From: an uncultured Paracoccaceae bacterium
GTDB lineage: Bacteria; Pseudomonadota; Alphaproteobacteria; Rhodobacterales; Rhodobacteraceae
Assembly (NCBI GenBank): GCA_937900975.1
Contig: CALCPC010000322.1
Coordinates: 1 to 14,557, forward strand
Direction of reading: 5' to 3'
Length of the DNA: 14,557 bases
Each line of letters opens with the position of its first letter. Position 1 is the first letter of the stretch. A model generated the notes under the pieces. The model did no database searches, was not told where the DNA came from, and worked only from the letters and a program-made list of their open reading frames with translations. Shown in pieces: positions 7,894 to 14,557 of this stretch. The translations under genes and the position numbers were made by a program.

Positions 7894-8364
7894 ATGCGCG
7901 TGCGCATTCTGGCCGTCGGGCGTGCCCAGCGCGGGCCCGAGGCCGATCTGGTGGCCGATTATCTTTCCCGGTTCGACCGTACCGGCCGACCGCTCGGCCT
8001 TGGACCCGCGACGCTGAGCGAGTTGGATGAGCGCAAGGGCGGCAGCCCCGCGCGGGATGCCAAGCTTTTTCGTGTGGCGCTGCGCGACGCGCCCAGCCTG
8101 ATCGCGCTGGATGAGCGTGGGCGCACGCTGTCCTCCCCGGCTTTTGCGGCGCATCTTGCCGACTTACGCGACCAGGGCGCACGGGAGGCTGCGTTTCTGA
8201 TCGGCGGTGCCGACGGCCTGCCCCCCGATCTTCGCGGCGAAGCGCAGTTGACGCTGTCCTTCGGTCCCATGGTCTGGCCACATCTTTTGGCCCGTGTGAT
8301 GCTGGCCGAGCAGCTTTACAGGGCTGCGACGATCCTGGCTGGCGGACCTTATCACAGGGCTTGA
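7894..8364 (+). CDS. rlmH: 23S rRNA pseudouridine-1915 N3-methyltransferase RlmH
   Basis: RlmH is a SPOUT-class (knotted) methyltransferase that uses S-adenosylmethionine to methylate pseudouridine 1915 in helix 69 of 23S rRNA on assembled ribosomes. The 156 residues match the family length (155 in E. coli). Visible signatures are LIALDERGRTLSS, the cofactor-binding AAFLIGGADGLP, SFGPMVWPHLLARVMLAEQLYRA and the invariant C-terminal PYH followed by RA. The ATG at 7894 is one base after the rsfS stop and has no strong ribosome-binding site of its own, so it probably depends on coupling with rsfS. Pairing of rsfS and rlmH, both acting on the large subunit, is widespread in bacteria. Nothing unusual seen. 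Confidence 0.97.
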   Translation: MRVRILAVGRAQRGPEADLVADYLSRFDRTGRPLGLGPATLSELDERKGGSPARDAKLFRVALRDAPSLIALDERGRTLSSPAFAAHLADLRDQGAREAAFLIGGADGLPPDLRGEAQLTLSFGPMVWPHLLARVMLAEQLYRAATILAGGPYHRA

Positions 8365-8414
8365 CGCCAGAGGCCCCCTCTGCCCATCTGACCCAACAAG
8401 ACCGGGAGGCTGAG

Positions 8415-9959
8415 ATGGCACGACCTGTGGTTCTGGCAATCCTCGACGGTTGGGGACTTCGCCCAGAGCGTGAGAACAACGCCGTAGCCCTCGCCGAAAC
8501 GCCGCATTTCGACCGGCTTTGGGCGCAGTATCCGCACACCACGCTGACCGCGCACGGACCCGCCGTGGGGCTGCCCGAAGGGCAGATGGGCAATTCCGAA
8601 GTGGGGCATATGAACATCGGTGCCGGGCGCACCGTGTGGATGGATCTGCCCCGCATCGACGCGGCGATCTCAGATGGCAGTTTTGCAGATAACAAGGCGC
8701 TCAGAGACTTTATCGCCGCGCTGACCGCCAGTGGGGGGCGCGCGCATTTGGTTGGTCTTGCCTCACCCGGCGGGGTCCATGCGCATCAGCGCCATATCGT
8801 CGAGGCCGCGCGCATCGTCGCGGGCGCTGGGGTGCCCGTGTCGGTCCACGCCATCACCGATGGGCGCGACGTCGCGCCAAGCTCTGCCGCCCAGCAGATC
8901 CAAGCGCTGGAAGACGCGTTGCCGCCGGGCGCCGCCATCGCGACGCTGACGGGGCGGTTTTACGCCATGGACCGCGACAACCGCTGGGACCGGGTGCGGG
9001 CCGCCGTCGACGCCATCGTTGCGGGCAAGGGCCGCAGCGCACCGAATGCCGCCTCTGCCATCGCCGCCGCTTATGACGCGGGCGAGACGGATGAGTTTCT
9101 TGCCCCCACACGCATCGAGGGCGCCGACCACGCCCCGCAGCCGGGCGACGGGCTTTTCTTCCTGAATTTCCGTGCCGACCGCGCGCGCCAGATCCTATCG
9201 GCACTCGCCGACCCTGCCTTTCCCGGCAATCGCACCGATCTTTTCCAGGCGGGTGCCACCCCGGCCTGGGCCGCCGTTCTGGGCCTGGTCGAGTATTCCA
9301 GCGCCCATAACGGTTTTATGCGGACGATGTTCCCCGCCGAGCCGCTGATCAACACGCTGGGCGCGTGGGTCGCGAAACAGGGTCTTTTGCAGTTTCGCAT
9401 CGCCGAGACCGAGAAATACCCCCATGTCACCTTTTTCCTCAACGGCGGGCAGGAAGAGCGCGACACGGGCGAGGCACGCTATATGGCGGCAAGCCCGAAG
9501 GTGCGGACCTATGATCTGCAGCCCGAGATGTCGGCGGCAGAGGTGACAGAACATCTGGTCGCTGCGATCCGTGCCGAGACCTATGACCTGATCGTGGTGA
9601 ATTTCGCCAACCCCGACATGGTGGGCCACACCGGCAATCTTGCTGCCGCCATCGCCGCCTGCGAAGCGGTGGATACAGGGATCGGCGCGCTTGACGAAGC
9701 GTTGGACGCCGTCGGCGGCGCGCTGCTTCTGACCGCCGATCACGGCAATTGCGAAACCATGGTCGACCCCGAGACCGGCGGTCCGCATACGGCGCATACG
9801 CTGAACCCTGTGCCCTTGATCCTGGTGGGCGGTCCGCCCGGCGCCACACTACGCCCCGGCGGGCGGCTTGGCGATCTGGCGCCCAGTGTGCTGGATCTTA
9901 TGGGCCTGAAACCGCCCACCGAAATGACCGGCGTATCGCTGATCCAGCGTGGCGGATGA
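8415..9959 (+). CDS. gpmI: 2,3-bisphosphoglycerate-independent phosphoglycerate mutase
   Basis: GpmI interconverts 3- and 2-phosphoglycerate in glycolysis and gluconeogenesis without a bisphosphoglycerate cofactor, using two manganese ions and a phosphoserine intermediate. It belongs to the alkaline phosphatase superfamily. The 514 residues have the expected N-terminal VLAILDGWG metal site, the nucleophile in GNSEVGHMNIGAGR (Ser61), HAITDGRD, FLNFRADRARQ, ETEKYPHVTFFLNGG, NFANPDMVGHTG and TADHGN, in the normal order. The ATG at 8415 follows gggagg (8404-8409) by five bases; an in-frame TTG at 8361, overlapping the rlmH stop, would add 18 residues before the conserved start and was rejected. 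The stop overlaps the start of the EnvC-like gene (ATGA). Confidence 0.98.
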   Translation: MARPVVLAILDGWGLRPERENNAVALAETPHFDRLWAQYPHTTLTAHGPAVGLPEGQMGNSEVGHMNIGAGRTVWMDLPRIDAAISDGSFADNKALRDFIAALTASGGRAHLVGLASPGGVHAHQRHIVEAARIVAGAGVPVSVHAITDGRDVAPSSAAQQIQALEDALPPGAAIATLTGRFYAMDRDNRWDRVRAAVDAIVAGKGRSAPNAASAIAAAYDAGETDEFLAPTRIEGADHAPQPGDGLFFLNFRADRARQILSALADPAFPGNRTDLFQAGATPAWAAVLGLVEYSSAHNGFMRTMFPAEPLINTLGAWVAKQGLLQFRIAETEKYPHVTFFLNGGQEERDTGEARYMAASPKVRTYDLQPEMSAAEVTEHLVAAIRAETYDLIVVNFANPDMVGHTGNLAAAIAACEAVDTGIGALDEALDAVGGALLLTADHGNCETMVDPETGGPHTAHTLNPVPLILVGGPPGATLRPGGRLGDLAPSVLDLMGLKPPTEMTGVSLIQRGG

Positions 9960-11047
9960 GACCGGCGGCGACCCTTCTTGCGCTTTGCCTCATAGCGGCC
10001 CCTGCCGCGGGGTTTGAGGCCGAGCTGGACGCCGCGAAGGCCGATCTCGCCGCCGCCGGGCAGGCCCTGGCCGCGACGGAGGCCGCCGCCGACCGCGTCG
10101 TGGCCCTTGGCATCGCCGTGCGCGCCTATGAAGCCGCGGGTGCCGCGCTCCTCACCGCCGAACGGGCGCTGGCGGCGGCGACGCGCCGCCAGGTCCGCAC
10201 GCTTCGCGCCAAGGATGCGGCGCTCGCCCCGCTGCTGGCGGCCCTGCAGCGCATCGGCGCGCAATCGCCCGCGCTTTTGGCGCTGAGCCCGGGCGAGGCG
10301 CGGGACACAGCGCTCGCGGGTCTGATCCTCGGCACGCTGACCAAGGACGCCGCCAGCGCTGTCGCGGGGCTGCGCGCCGATCTCGCTCAACTGGCGGCGT
10401 TGGAGGCCGAAACCGACGCGCTGGCCGCCAGCATCGCCGCCCGCGAAGCAGAGCTTGCAACAGCACGAGAGCGGCTGATCGAGGCGGCAGAGGCGCGAAC
10501 GCCCGACCTGCCCGACCTTGGCCAAGACGCGGCCAACCTTGCCGCGCTGGCGCTCGCGCTGTCCGGCGTGCCGGACGCGCTGGCCACCACGGGCGCACCG
10601 AACGCACCGCTGCCCCGCCCCGTCGACGGCAAAATCCGCACCGGCTTCAACGAAACTGCGCCCGATGGCACCCGCCGTCCCGGGCTGACCGTCGCCGCCG
10701 CGCCCGAAGCCCTGGTCACGACACCGCTTTCGGGTCGGGTCCGGCTGGCCGGGACGCTTGACAGCTACGGCCCAGTGGTCATCGTAGAACCCGAAGAAGA
10801 CGTGCTTTTGATCCTCGCCGGCATTCCGGAACCCTTGGTCCGCGCCGGCCAGGATGTGATCGCGGATCAAGCGCTTGGCTTCACGGCCGCCGGTGCATCC
10901 ACGACCGGTCACGAAGAATTTGACACAGACGCAGCAAACAGGGCTTTCGACCCGGGGCCCCCAACGCTCTATATGGAAATCAGGGTGAACGGCACGCCGG
11001 TCGATCCCGGCCTCTGGTTCGCATACATGGATAAGGAAAAGGGATGA
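9956..11047 (+). CDS. EnvC-like murein hydrolase activator with degenerate LytM domain
   Basis: This 363-residue protein is probably exported: residues 1-19 form a signal peptide (hydrophobic TLLALCLIAAPA, cleavage after AAG). Residues 20 to about 195 are alanine- and leucine-rich with heptad character, a long coiled coil. From about 225 to the end is a LytM/peptidase M23-like domain. In active M23 enzymes metal is held by an HxxxD and an HxH site; here the corresponding strand reads VIVEPEEDVLLILAGI (275-290), with no histidines. It is thus most likely a non-catalytic activator of peptidoglycan amidases, as EnvC and NlpD are in E. coli, working at the septum. It overlaps gpmI and ctpA by four bases on each side. 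The M23-like fold is recognised mainly from GKIRTGFNE, the strand pattern and LYMEIRVNGTPVDPGLWF. The specific amidase partner is unknown. Confidence 0.85.
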   Translation: MRPAATLLALCLIAAPAAGFEAELDAAKADLAAAGQALAATEAAADRVVALGIAVRAYEAAGAALLTAERALAAATRRQVRTLRAKDAALAPLLAALQRIGAQSPALLALSPGEARDTALAGLILGTLTKDAASAVAGLRADLAQLAALEAETDALAASIAAREAELATARERLIEAAEARTPDLPDLGQDAANLAALALALSGVPDALATTGAPNAPLPRPVDGKIRTGFNETAPDGTRRPGLTVAAAPEALVTTPLSGRVRLAGTLDSYGPVVIVEPEEDVLLILAGIPEPLVRAGQDVIADQALGFTAAGASTTGHEEFDTDAANRAFDPGPPTLYMEIRVNGTPVDPGLWFAYMDKEKG

Positions 11048-12387
11048 AAAAGTTTGTTCTGGCCGCCTGCGTGGGAACGCTGACCGGCGTTCTCTTCACC
11101 AGCCAATACGCCGGTCCCATCGTCGCGCAGGAGCTGGGGAACGACCGCGCCACATATGAGCAGCTTGACCTCTTTGGCGATATTTTTGAGCGGATCCGCT
11201 CCTCTTACGTCGAAGGCGTCGATGAAAAGGACCTGATCGAAAGCGCGATCAACGGGATGCTTTCGTCGCTCGATCCGCACTCCAGCTATCTTCCGCCCAA
11301 CGATTACACCGATATGCGCGTGCAAACGCGGGGGGAGTTTGGGGGGCTTGGCATCGAGGTCACGCAAGAGAACGGCTTTGTCAAAGTCGTCTCCCCCATC
11401 GACGACACGCCCGCCGCGCGCGCCGGTGTCCAGGCCAACGACCTGATCAGCCATGTGGACGGCGAACCGGTGCTCGGGCTCAACCTGAATGAGGCGGTGG
11501 ATCTGATGCGCGGGCCGGTCGGCTCTGACATCGTGATCACCATCATCCGGGAGGGCGCGGACGAACCCTTCGACCTGACACTGACCCGCGACACCATCAA
11601 GATCTCTGCCGTGCGGGGCCGTACCGAAGGCGACGCGGTTGTCCTGCGCGTGACGACCTTCAACGAACAGACCTTCCCCAACCTGGAGCGGGAGCTTGCC
11701 GAAGGCGTTGAGGAGCTTGGCGGCATGGAAAACGTCTCGGGCTTCGTTGTCGATCTGCGCAACAACCCTGGCGGGCTTCTCAATCAGGCGATCCTGGTCT
11801 CCGACGCCTTTCTCGACGCCGGTGAGATCGTCTCGACCCGTGGCCGCGATCCCCGCGATAGTGAGCGCTATAACGCAGCCCAGGGCGATCTGGCCGAGGG
11901 CAAGCCCGTGATCGTCCTGATCAATGGCGGCTCCGCCTCGGCGTCCGAAATTGTCGCGGGCGCGCTGCAGGATCATCGGCGCGCCGTGGTCGTGGGCACC
12001 AAAAGCTTTGGCAAGGGCTCGGTCCAGACCATCGTTCCGCTGCAGGGCAACGGCGCGATGCGCCTGACAACGGCCCGCTACTACACGCCCTCGGGCCGGT
12101 CGATCCAAAACCTCGGCGTCGCCCCGGATGTGATTGTGGAGCAGCGCCCGGTTGAGCAAACCGCCGCGACCGAGGAGGAGGCAGAGGATCCGCGCCGCCG
12201 CTCCGAGGCCGATCTGCGCGGCACGCTGAGCAATGACAGCCTCAGCGAGGATGAGATCCAGTTGCTGGAAGAAGAGCGCGCCGAAGAAGAGGCCGCCGCC
12301 GAGGCCCGCAGCGCCGATTACCAGCTGGCCTATGCGCTGGACATGTTGAAGGGCTTTTCGGTCCTCAACCGCGCCGGCAGCAACTGA
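11044..12387 (+). CDS. ctpA: carboxy-terminal processing protease, S41 family
   Basis: This 447-residue S41A protease acts in the periplasm. It has an N-terminal signal (MKKFVLAACVGTLTGVLF, probably cut near IVAQ), a helical region with SSLDPHSSYLPP, a PDZ domain (about 100-185; GGLGIEVTQENG ... GVQANDLI), and the protease core. The catalytic pair is Ser299 in GGSASASEI and Lys324 in KSFGKGSVQ, with Gln328; Ser-to-Lys spacing of 25 equals that of E. coli Prc. The C-terminal 75 residues are charged and glutamate-rich (LLEEERAEEEAAAEA), probably a flexible tail. Cys9 in LAAC resembles a lipobox, but the hydrophobic stretch before it is too short for confidence. The ATG sits in the ATGA that ends the EnvC-like gene, behind aaggaaaaggg. 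CtpA-type proteases elsewhere degrade peptidoglycan hydrolases, fitting that neighbour. Confidence 0.96.
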   Translation: MKKFVLAACVGTLTGVLFTSQYAGPIVAQELGNDRATYEQLDLFGDIFERIRSSYVEGVDEKDLIESAINGMLSSLDPHSSYLPPNDYTDMRVQTRGEFGGLGIEVTQENGFVKVVSPIDDTPAARAGVQANDLISHVDGEPVLGLNLNEAVDLMRGPVGSDIVITIIREGADEPFDLTLTRDTIKISAVRGRTEGDAVVLRVTTFNEQTFPNLERELAEGVEELGGMENVSGFVVDLRNNPGGLLNQAILVSDAFLDAGEIVSTRGRDPRDSERYNAAQGDLAEGKPVIVLINGGSASASEIVAGALQDHRRAVVVGTKSFGKGSVQTIVPLQGNGAMRLTTARYYTPSGRSIQNLGVAPDVIVEQRPVEQTAATEEEAEDPRRRSEADLRGTLSNDSLSEDEIQLLEEERAEEEAAAEARSADYQLAYALDMLKGFSVLNRAGSN

Positions 12388-12393
12388 CCCGAC

Positions 12394-12415
12394 CGGGTGC
12401 GCCCCGGCGCACCCG
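12394..12415 (+). promoter_or_regulatory. 10-bp GC hairpin between ctpA and rppH
   Basis: cgggtgcgcc (12394-12403) and ggcgcacccg (12406-12415) are perfectly complementary with a 2-base centre, so in RNA at least eight pairs form around a 6-base loop. It begins seven bases after the ctpA stop and ends eight bases before the rppH ATG. There is no T-tract. It could lower rppH translation, act as a partial terminator, or be a processing site. Confidence 0.55.
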
Positions 12416-12423
12416 ACCACCCG

Positions 12424-12915
12424 ATGGCGCATAGTCTTTCAGCGGCAGAGGCCGCGAAACTGCCCTACCGCGATTGCGTCGGACTTGTCGTCCAGAACGC
12501 GGCGGGCCTTCTTTTCTCGGGCGAGCGCAGCGACGTCCCCGGCGCCTGGCAGATGCCGCAGGGCGGCATCGACCCCGGCGAGACGCCCGAGACCGCGGCG
12601 CTGCGCGAATTGGAAGAAGAAACCGCAATCCGCCCCGCGGACGCCGAAATCCAGGCCCAAACCCAAAACTGGTCGACCTACGATCTGCCGCTTGACGTGA
12701 TCCCAAACCGTTGGGGCGGCCGGTTTCGCGGGCAGCGGCAAAAATGGTTTCTCATCGCCTTTCACGGCCCCGACAGCGCCATCCGCATCGATACCGACCC
12801 GGCAGAGTTTCGACGCTGGGCCTGGAAACCGCCGGCCGCGGTGCTGACCGATATCATAGCCTTCAAACGTCCGCTGTACCGCGATGTGCTGACAGAGTTC
12901 GGCCTCCTCACCTGA
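12424..12915 (+). CDS. rppH: RNA 5'-pyrophosphohydrolase RppH (Nudix)
   Basis: RppH removes pyrophosphate from the 5' triphosphate of RNAs, which exposes them to endonuclease decay. The 163-residue protein starts MAHSLSAAEAAKLPYRDCVGLVV and carries the family blocks WQMPQGGID, a Nudix box at GIDPGETPETAALRELEEET, YDLP, RFRGQRQKWFL and FKRPLYRDVL. In the Nudix box the final conserved glycine is alanine (ETAI instead of ETGI); the metal-binding REXXEE residues are intact, so activity is expected. The ATG at 12424 has no clear ribosome-binding site and follows a strong hairpin by eight bases; an in-frame GTG at 12397 lies inside that hairpin and adds only unconserved residues. It is last in the operon that begins at rsfS, 36 bases after ctpA. 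Confidence 0.95.
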   Translation: MAHSLSAAEAAKLPYRDCVGLVVQNAAGLLFSGERSDVPGAWQMPQGGIDPGETPETAALRELEEETAIRPADAEIQAQTQNWSTYDLPLDVIPNRWGGRFRGQRQKWFLIAFHGPDSAIRIDTDPAEFRRWAWKPPAAVLTDIIAFKRPLYRDVLTEFGLLT

Positions 12916-12923
12916 TACCAGGG

Positions 12924-12952
12924 CTTGGCGGCGCGGGGCACCGCGCTTACAT
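12924..12952 (+). promoter_or_regulatory. candidate heat-shock (RpoH-type) promoter of hslV
   Basis: CTTG at 12924-12927 is followed after 18 bases by CTTACAT (12946-12952). Alphaproteobacterial RpoH promoters are commonly CTTG, 17-18 bases, then CYTATNT, so five of the six specified -10 positions agree. It ends 23 bases before the hslV ATG, and HslVU is a classic heat-shock protease. The match is short and could be chance. Confidence 0.42.
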
Positions 12953-12975
12953 CTCACAAAAATTTGGGGACACAC

Positions 12976-13527
12976 ATGCAGGACAAGTCCGGCTGGCACG
13001 GCACAACAATCGTGGGTGTGCGCAAGGATGGCAAGACCGTCATCGCGGGCGATGGCCAGGTCAGCCTTGGCCAAACCGTGATCAAAGGCACCGCCCGCAA
13101 GGTTCGCCGCCTCTCACCCGGCGGGCGGGACGTGATCTGCGGTTTCGCGGGCTCAACCGCCGATGCCTTCACATTGCTGGAACGGCTGGAGGCTAAGCTA
13201 GAGGCCACGCCCGGCCAACTGGCCCGGGCCAGCGTCGAACTGGCCAAGGATTGGAGAACGGACAAATACCTCAGAAACCTTGAGGCGATGCTGATCGTGT
13301 CGGATGGCGCCGACCTTTTCGTCATCACAGGCTCTGGCGACGTGCTAGAGCCTGAGCATGATGTGGCCGCCATCGGCTCTGGCGGCATGTACGCGCTTGC
13401 CGCCGCCCGTGCGCTGTCGGAAACGGATCTCGACGCCGAGGCGATTGCGCGCAAAGCGCTTGCCATCGCCGCCGAGATCTGTGTCTACACCAACGGGTCG
13501 CTGACCGTCGAAACCTTGGCCGGCTGA
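12976..13527 (+). CDS. hslV: HslV, peptidase subunit of the HslVU ATP-dependent protease
   Basis: HslV (ClpQ) forms a double hexamer resembling the proteasome beta ring and degrades proteins unfolded by the HslU ATPase. In the 183-residue product the N-terminal nucleophile should be Thr10, exposed after removal of [28 protein letters not shown] follows. Asp26 and Lys42 match the E. coli active-site residues Asp17 and Lys33 with the same offset of nine. The C-terminal part ([30 protein letters not shown]) is typical. The ATG at 12976 follows gggga (12966-12970). The usual partner hslU is not directly downstream: a gene on the other strand intervenes, ending only three bases after hslV. A heat-shock type promoter may lie at 12924-12952. 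Confidence 0.97.
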   Translation: MQDKSGWHGTTIVGVRKDGKTVIAGDGQVSLGQTVIKGTARKVRRLSPGGRDVICGFAGSTADAFTLLERLEAKLEATPGQLARASVELAKDWRTDKYLRNLEAMLIVSDGADLFVITGSGDVLEPEHDVAAIGSGGMYALAAARALSETDLDAEAIARKALAIAAEICVYTNGSLTVETLAG

Positions 13528-13530
13528 CCC

Positions 13531-13926
13531 TTACGCCAAACGGGCGGAGCCGAGCGGGACGTTAAACCGCTCACACCAGATCCAGATCTCATTGTAGGAC
13601 ACGGCGTCGATGGACGCCGGAATAGGATAAACCTGAAGGCCCGTGTTCTTTTGCAACGCCCCCAAGATCGCCGACGCATCGTATCCGTCGCGGCCCAGCG
13701 CAACCTTTGGATCCGGCGCGCCGTCAAAGACAAAATCGGCGCCCAGTTGCACGGCGAAACTCGCTCCGTCGCGGATCAGCAACCCCGTACCCGTGGTAAC
13801 GTGACCCGACGCGCCGGTGAACACACCCCGCGTCACCGCCTCACTGGCCGCACTCAGCGGCCCGGCCAGTATCAGCGCCGGTAGCCCCGCGGCGAGGCCC
13901 CTCAAAATTTGGCGACGGTTTTGCAT
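13531..13926 (-). CDS. Tat-exported DM13-domain protein
   Basis: This 131-residue protein starts with a twin-arginine signal (NRRQILRG, Arg4-Arg5, then a hydrophobic AAGLPALILAGPLSA). The rest, about 33-131, matches the DM13 domain: GVFTGASGHVTTGTGLLI, FVFDGAPDPKVALGRDG, an internal strand region and the closing SYNEIWIWCERFNVPLGSA with Cys118. DM13 domains are found in animal Skeletor-like proteins and in bacteria and are thought to take part in redox reactions; no enzymatic role is proven for the bacterial forms. Tat export suggests folding, perhaps with a cofactor, before leaving the cytoplasm. The ATG at 13926 is preferred over an upstream in-frame one at 14040 because the signal peptide begins there and aaagga precedes it. 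It is convergent with hslV (3-base gap) and divergent from hslU. Confidence 0.82.
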   Translation of the reverse strand: MQNRRQILRGLAAGLPALILAGPLSAASEAVTRGVFTGASGHVTTGTGLLIRDGASFAVQLGADFVFDGAPDPKVALGRDGYDASAILGALQKNTGLQVYPIPASIDAVSYNEIWIWCERFNVPLGSARLA

Positions 13927-14076
13927 CTCTTTGGTCCTTTGCTTACTCTGCCCCACCGTCCTAGGCCGCCGTCGCGTCCCGCCGATAGCCCCAATCACAC
14001 CTATGTGGCTCGCCGTGAAAACTTGCGCTTTCCCGCCCACTGAATACCTCTAGCGCACTCGGTTAAAGGAGCGCCC

Positions 14077-14557
14077 ATGTCCGACCTCACCCCACGGGAA
14101 ATCGTTTCGATGCTGGACCGCTTTATCATCGGCCAGACCGATGCCAAGCGCGCGGTCGCCGTCGCGCTCCGCAACCGCTGGCGCCGGCGGCAGTTGGGCC
14201 CGGACCTGATCGATGAGGTCTATCCCAAAAACATCCTAATGATCGGCCCCACCGGCGTCGGCAAAACCGAGATCAGCCGCAGACTTGCGAAACTGGCCAA
14301 GGCGCCGTTTCTGAAGGTCGAGGCCACGAAATTCACCGAGGTCGGCTATGTCGGCCGCGATGTAGAGCAGATCGTCCGCGATCTTCTGGACGCCGCCATC
14401 GTGCTGGTCCGCGATCAAAAGCGCGAGGATGTGCGCGCGCAGGCCCACAAACTGGCCGAGGATCGGGTGCTGAACGCCATTGCCGGCGACACCGCGCGGG
14501 AAGGCACGCGCGACGCCTTTCGCCGCAAACTTCGCGATGGGCTGCTCGAAGTTTGCG
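14077..14557 (+). CDS. hslU: HslU, ATPase subunit of the HslVU protease (cut by window edge)
   Basis: Only the first 160 codons are present; the gene continues beyond the window. HslU (ClpY) is a AAA+ unfoldase that feeds substrates into HslV. The N-terminus [20 protein letters not shown] is characteristic, followed by [11 protein letters not shown], the Walker A motif GPTGVGKT (57-64), and the pore-loop sequence [11 protein letters not shown] that grips substrate. The last part visible begins the I domain, the HslU-specific insertion. The ATG at 14077 follows aaaggag (14065-14071). Because the DM13 gene lies between it and hslV on the other strand, hslU must have its own promoter within 13927-14076, unless transcription from the hslV promoter reads through antisense to that gene. 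No convincing -35/-10 pair was found there. Confidence 0.97.
   Translation, partial: MSDLTPREIVSMLDRFIIGQTDAKRAVAVALRNRWRRRQLGPDLIDEVYPKNILMIGPTGVGKTEISRRLAKLAKAPFLKVEATKFTEVGYVGRDVEQIVRDLLDAAIVLVRDQKREDVRAQAHKLAEDRVLNAIAGDTAREGTRDAFRRKLRDGLLEVC

Noticed and set aside
9740..10912. 390-codon minus-strand frame opposite the EnvC-like gene
   Set aside because: Arginine- and glycine-rich antisense of a GC-rich coding region, no ribosome-binding site or domain.
10969..12432. 487-codon open frame on the minus strand opposite ctpA
   Set aside because: It mirrors ctpA, whose PDZ and S41 motifs are unmistakable; the antisense protein is Gly/Ala/Arg-rich with no recognisable domain.
14022..14050. CTTG at 14022-14025 as part of a heat-shock promoter for hslU
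   Set aside because: No CYTAT-like -10 follows at 17 or 18 bases, and the best sigma-70 alternative is equally poor.

Overview
The window looks like chromosomal DNA of a GC-rich alphaproteobacterium, most likely of the Rhodobacterales. The grounds are the protein families and their order (Lrp/AsnC regulator beside trxB; rsfS-rlmH-gpmI-envC-like-ctpA-rppH; hslV/hslU), the many 4-base stop/start overlaps, and the pronounced third-position G/C. This is inference from gene content; no rRNA or tRNA lies in the window to settle it. 

Layout. 1-801 holds no intact gene: an imperfect inverted repeat, the frameshifted C-terminal end of an IS5-family transposase on the minus strand, then about 465 bases with nothing recognisable except a small perfect inverted repeat ahead of recQ. 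802-2859 is a full RecQ helicase with a second HRDC-like tail. 3048-3626 is a ClpP-type serine protease with a complete catalytic triad but a glycine-rich N-terminus in place of the usual axial loop; its leader contains nested perfect inverted repeats. 3756-4765 is a two-gene module (MerR/excisionase-type DNA-binding protein plus PIN-domain nuclease) that resembles a toxin-antitoxin pair with its own candidate promoter and operator. Its toxin ends tail to tail with a minus-strand Lrp/AsnC regulator, and both stop codons lie in one TTAA. The regulator is divergent from trxB, which overlaps a patatin-like phospholipase gene. 

7179-7448 is a control region with diverged tandem repeats, a good sigma-70 promoter (TTGAGA-N17-TATGAT), a perfect hairpin and a strong ribosome-binding site. 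It leads into a closely packed run: rsfS (apparently starting at CTG), rlmH, gpmI, an EnvC-like LytM protein without metal ligands, ctpA and rppH. These link ribosome silencing and 23S rRNA methylation, glycolysis, peptidoglycan remodelling with periplasmic proteolysis, and mRNA 5'-end processing. A GC hairpin separates ctpA from rppH. 

12976 to the right edge carries the HslVU protease: hslV behind a candidate heat-shock (RpoH-type) promoter, and the first 160 codons of hslU. Between them a Tat-exported DM13-domain gene runs on the opposite strand and breaks the usual hslVU pair. 

I did not find a wholly new multi-gene system. The points most worth a second look are the CTG start and hairpin leader of rsfS, the atypical ClpP with its structured leader, the HTH/PIN module, and the DM13 gene splitting hslV from hslU.
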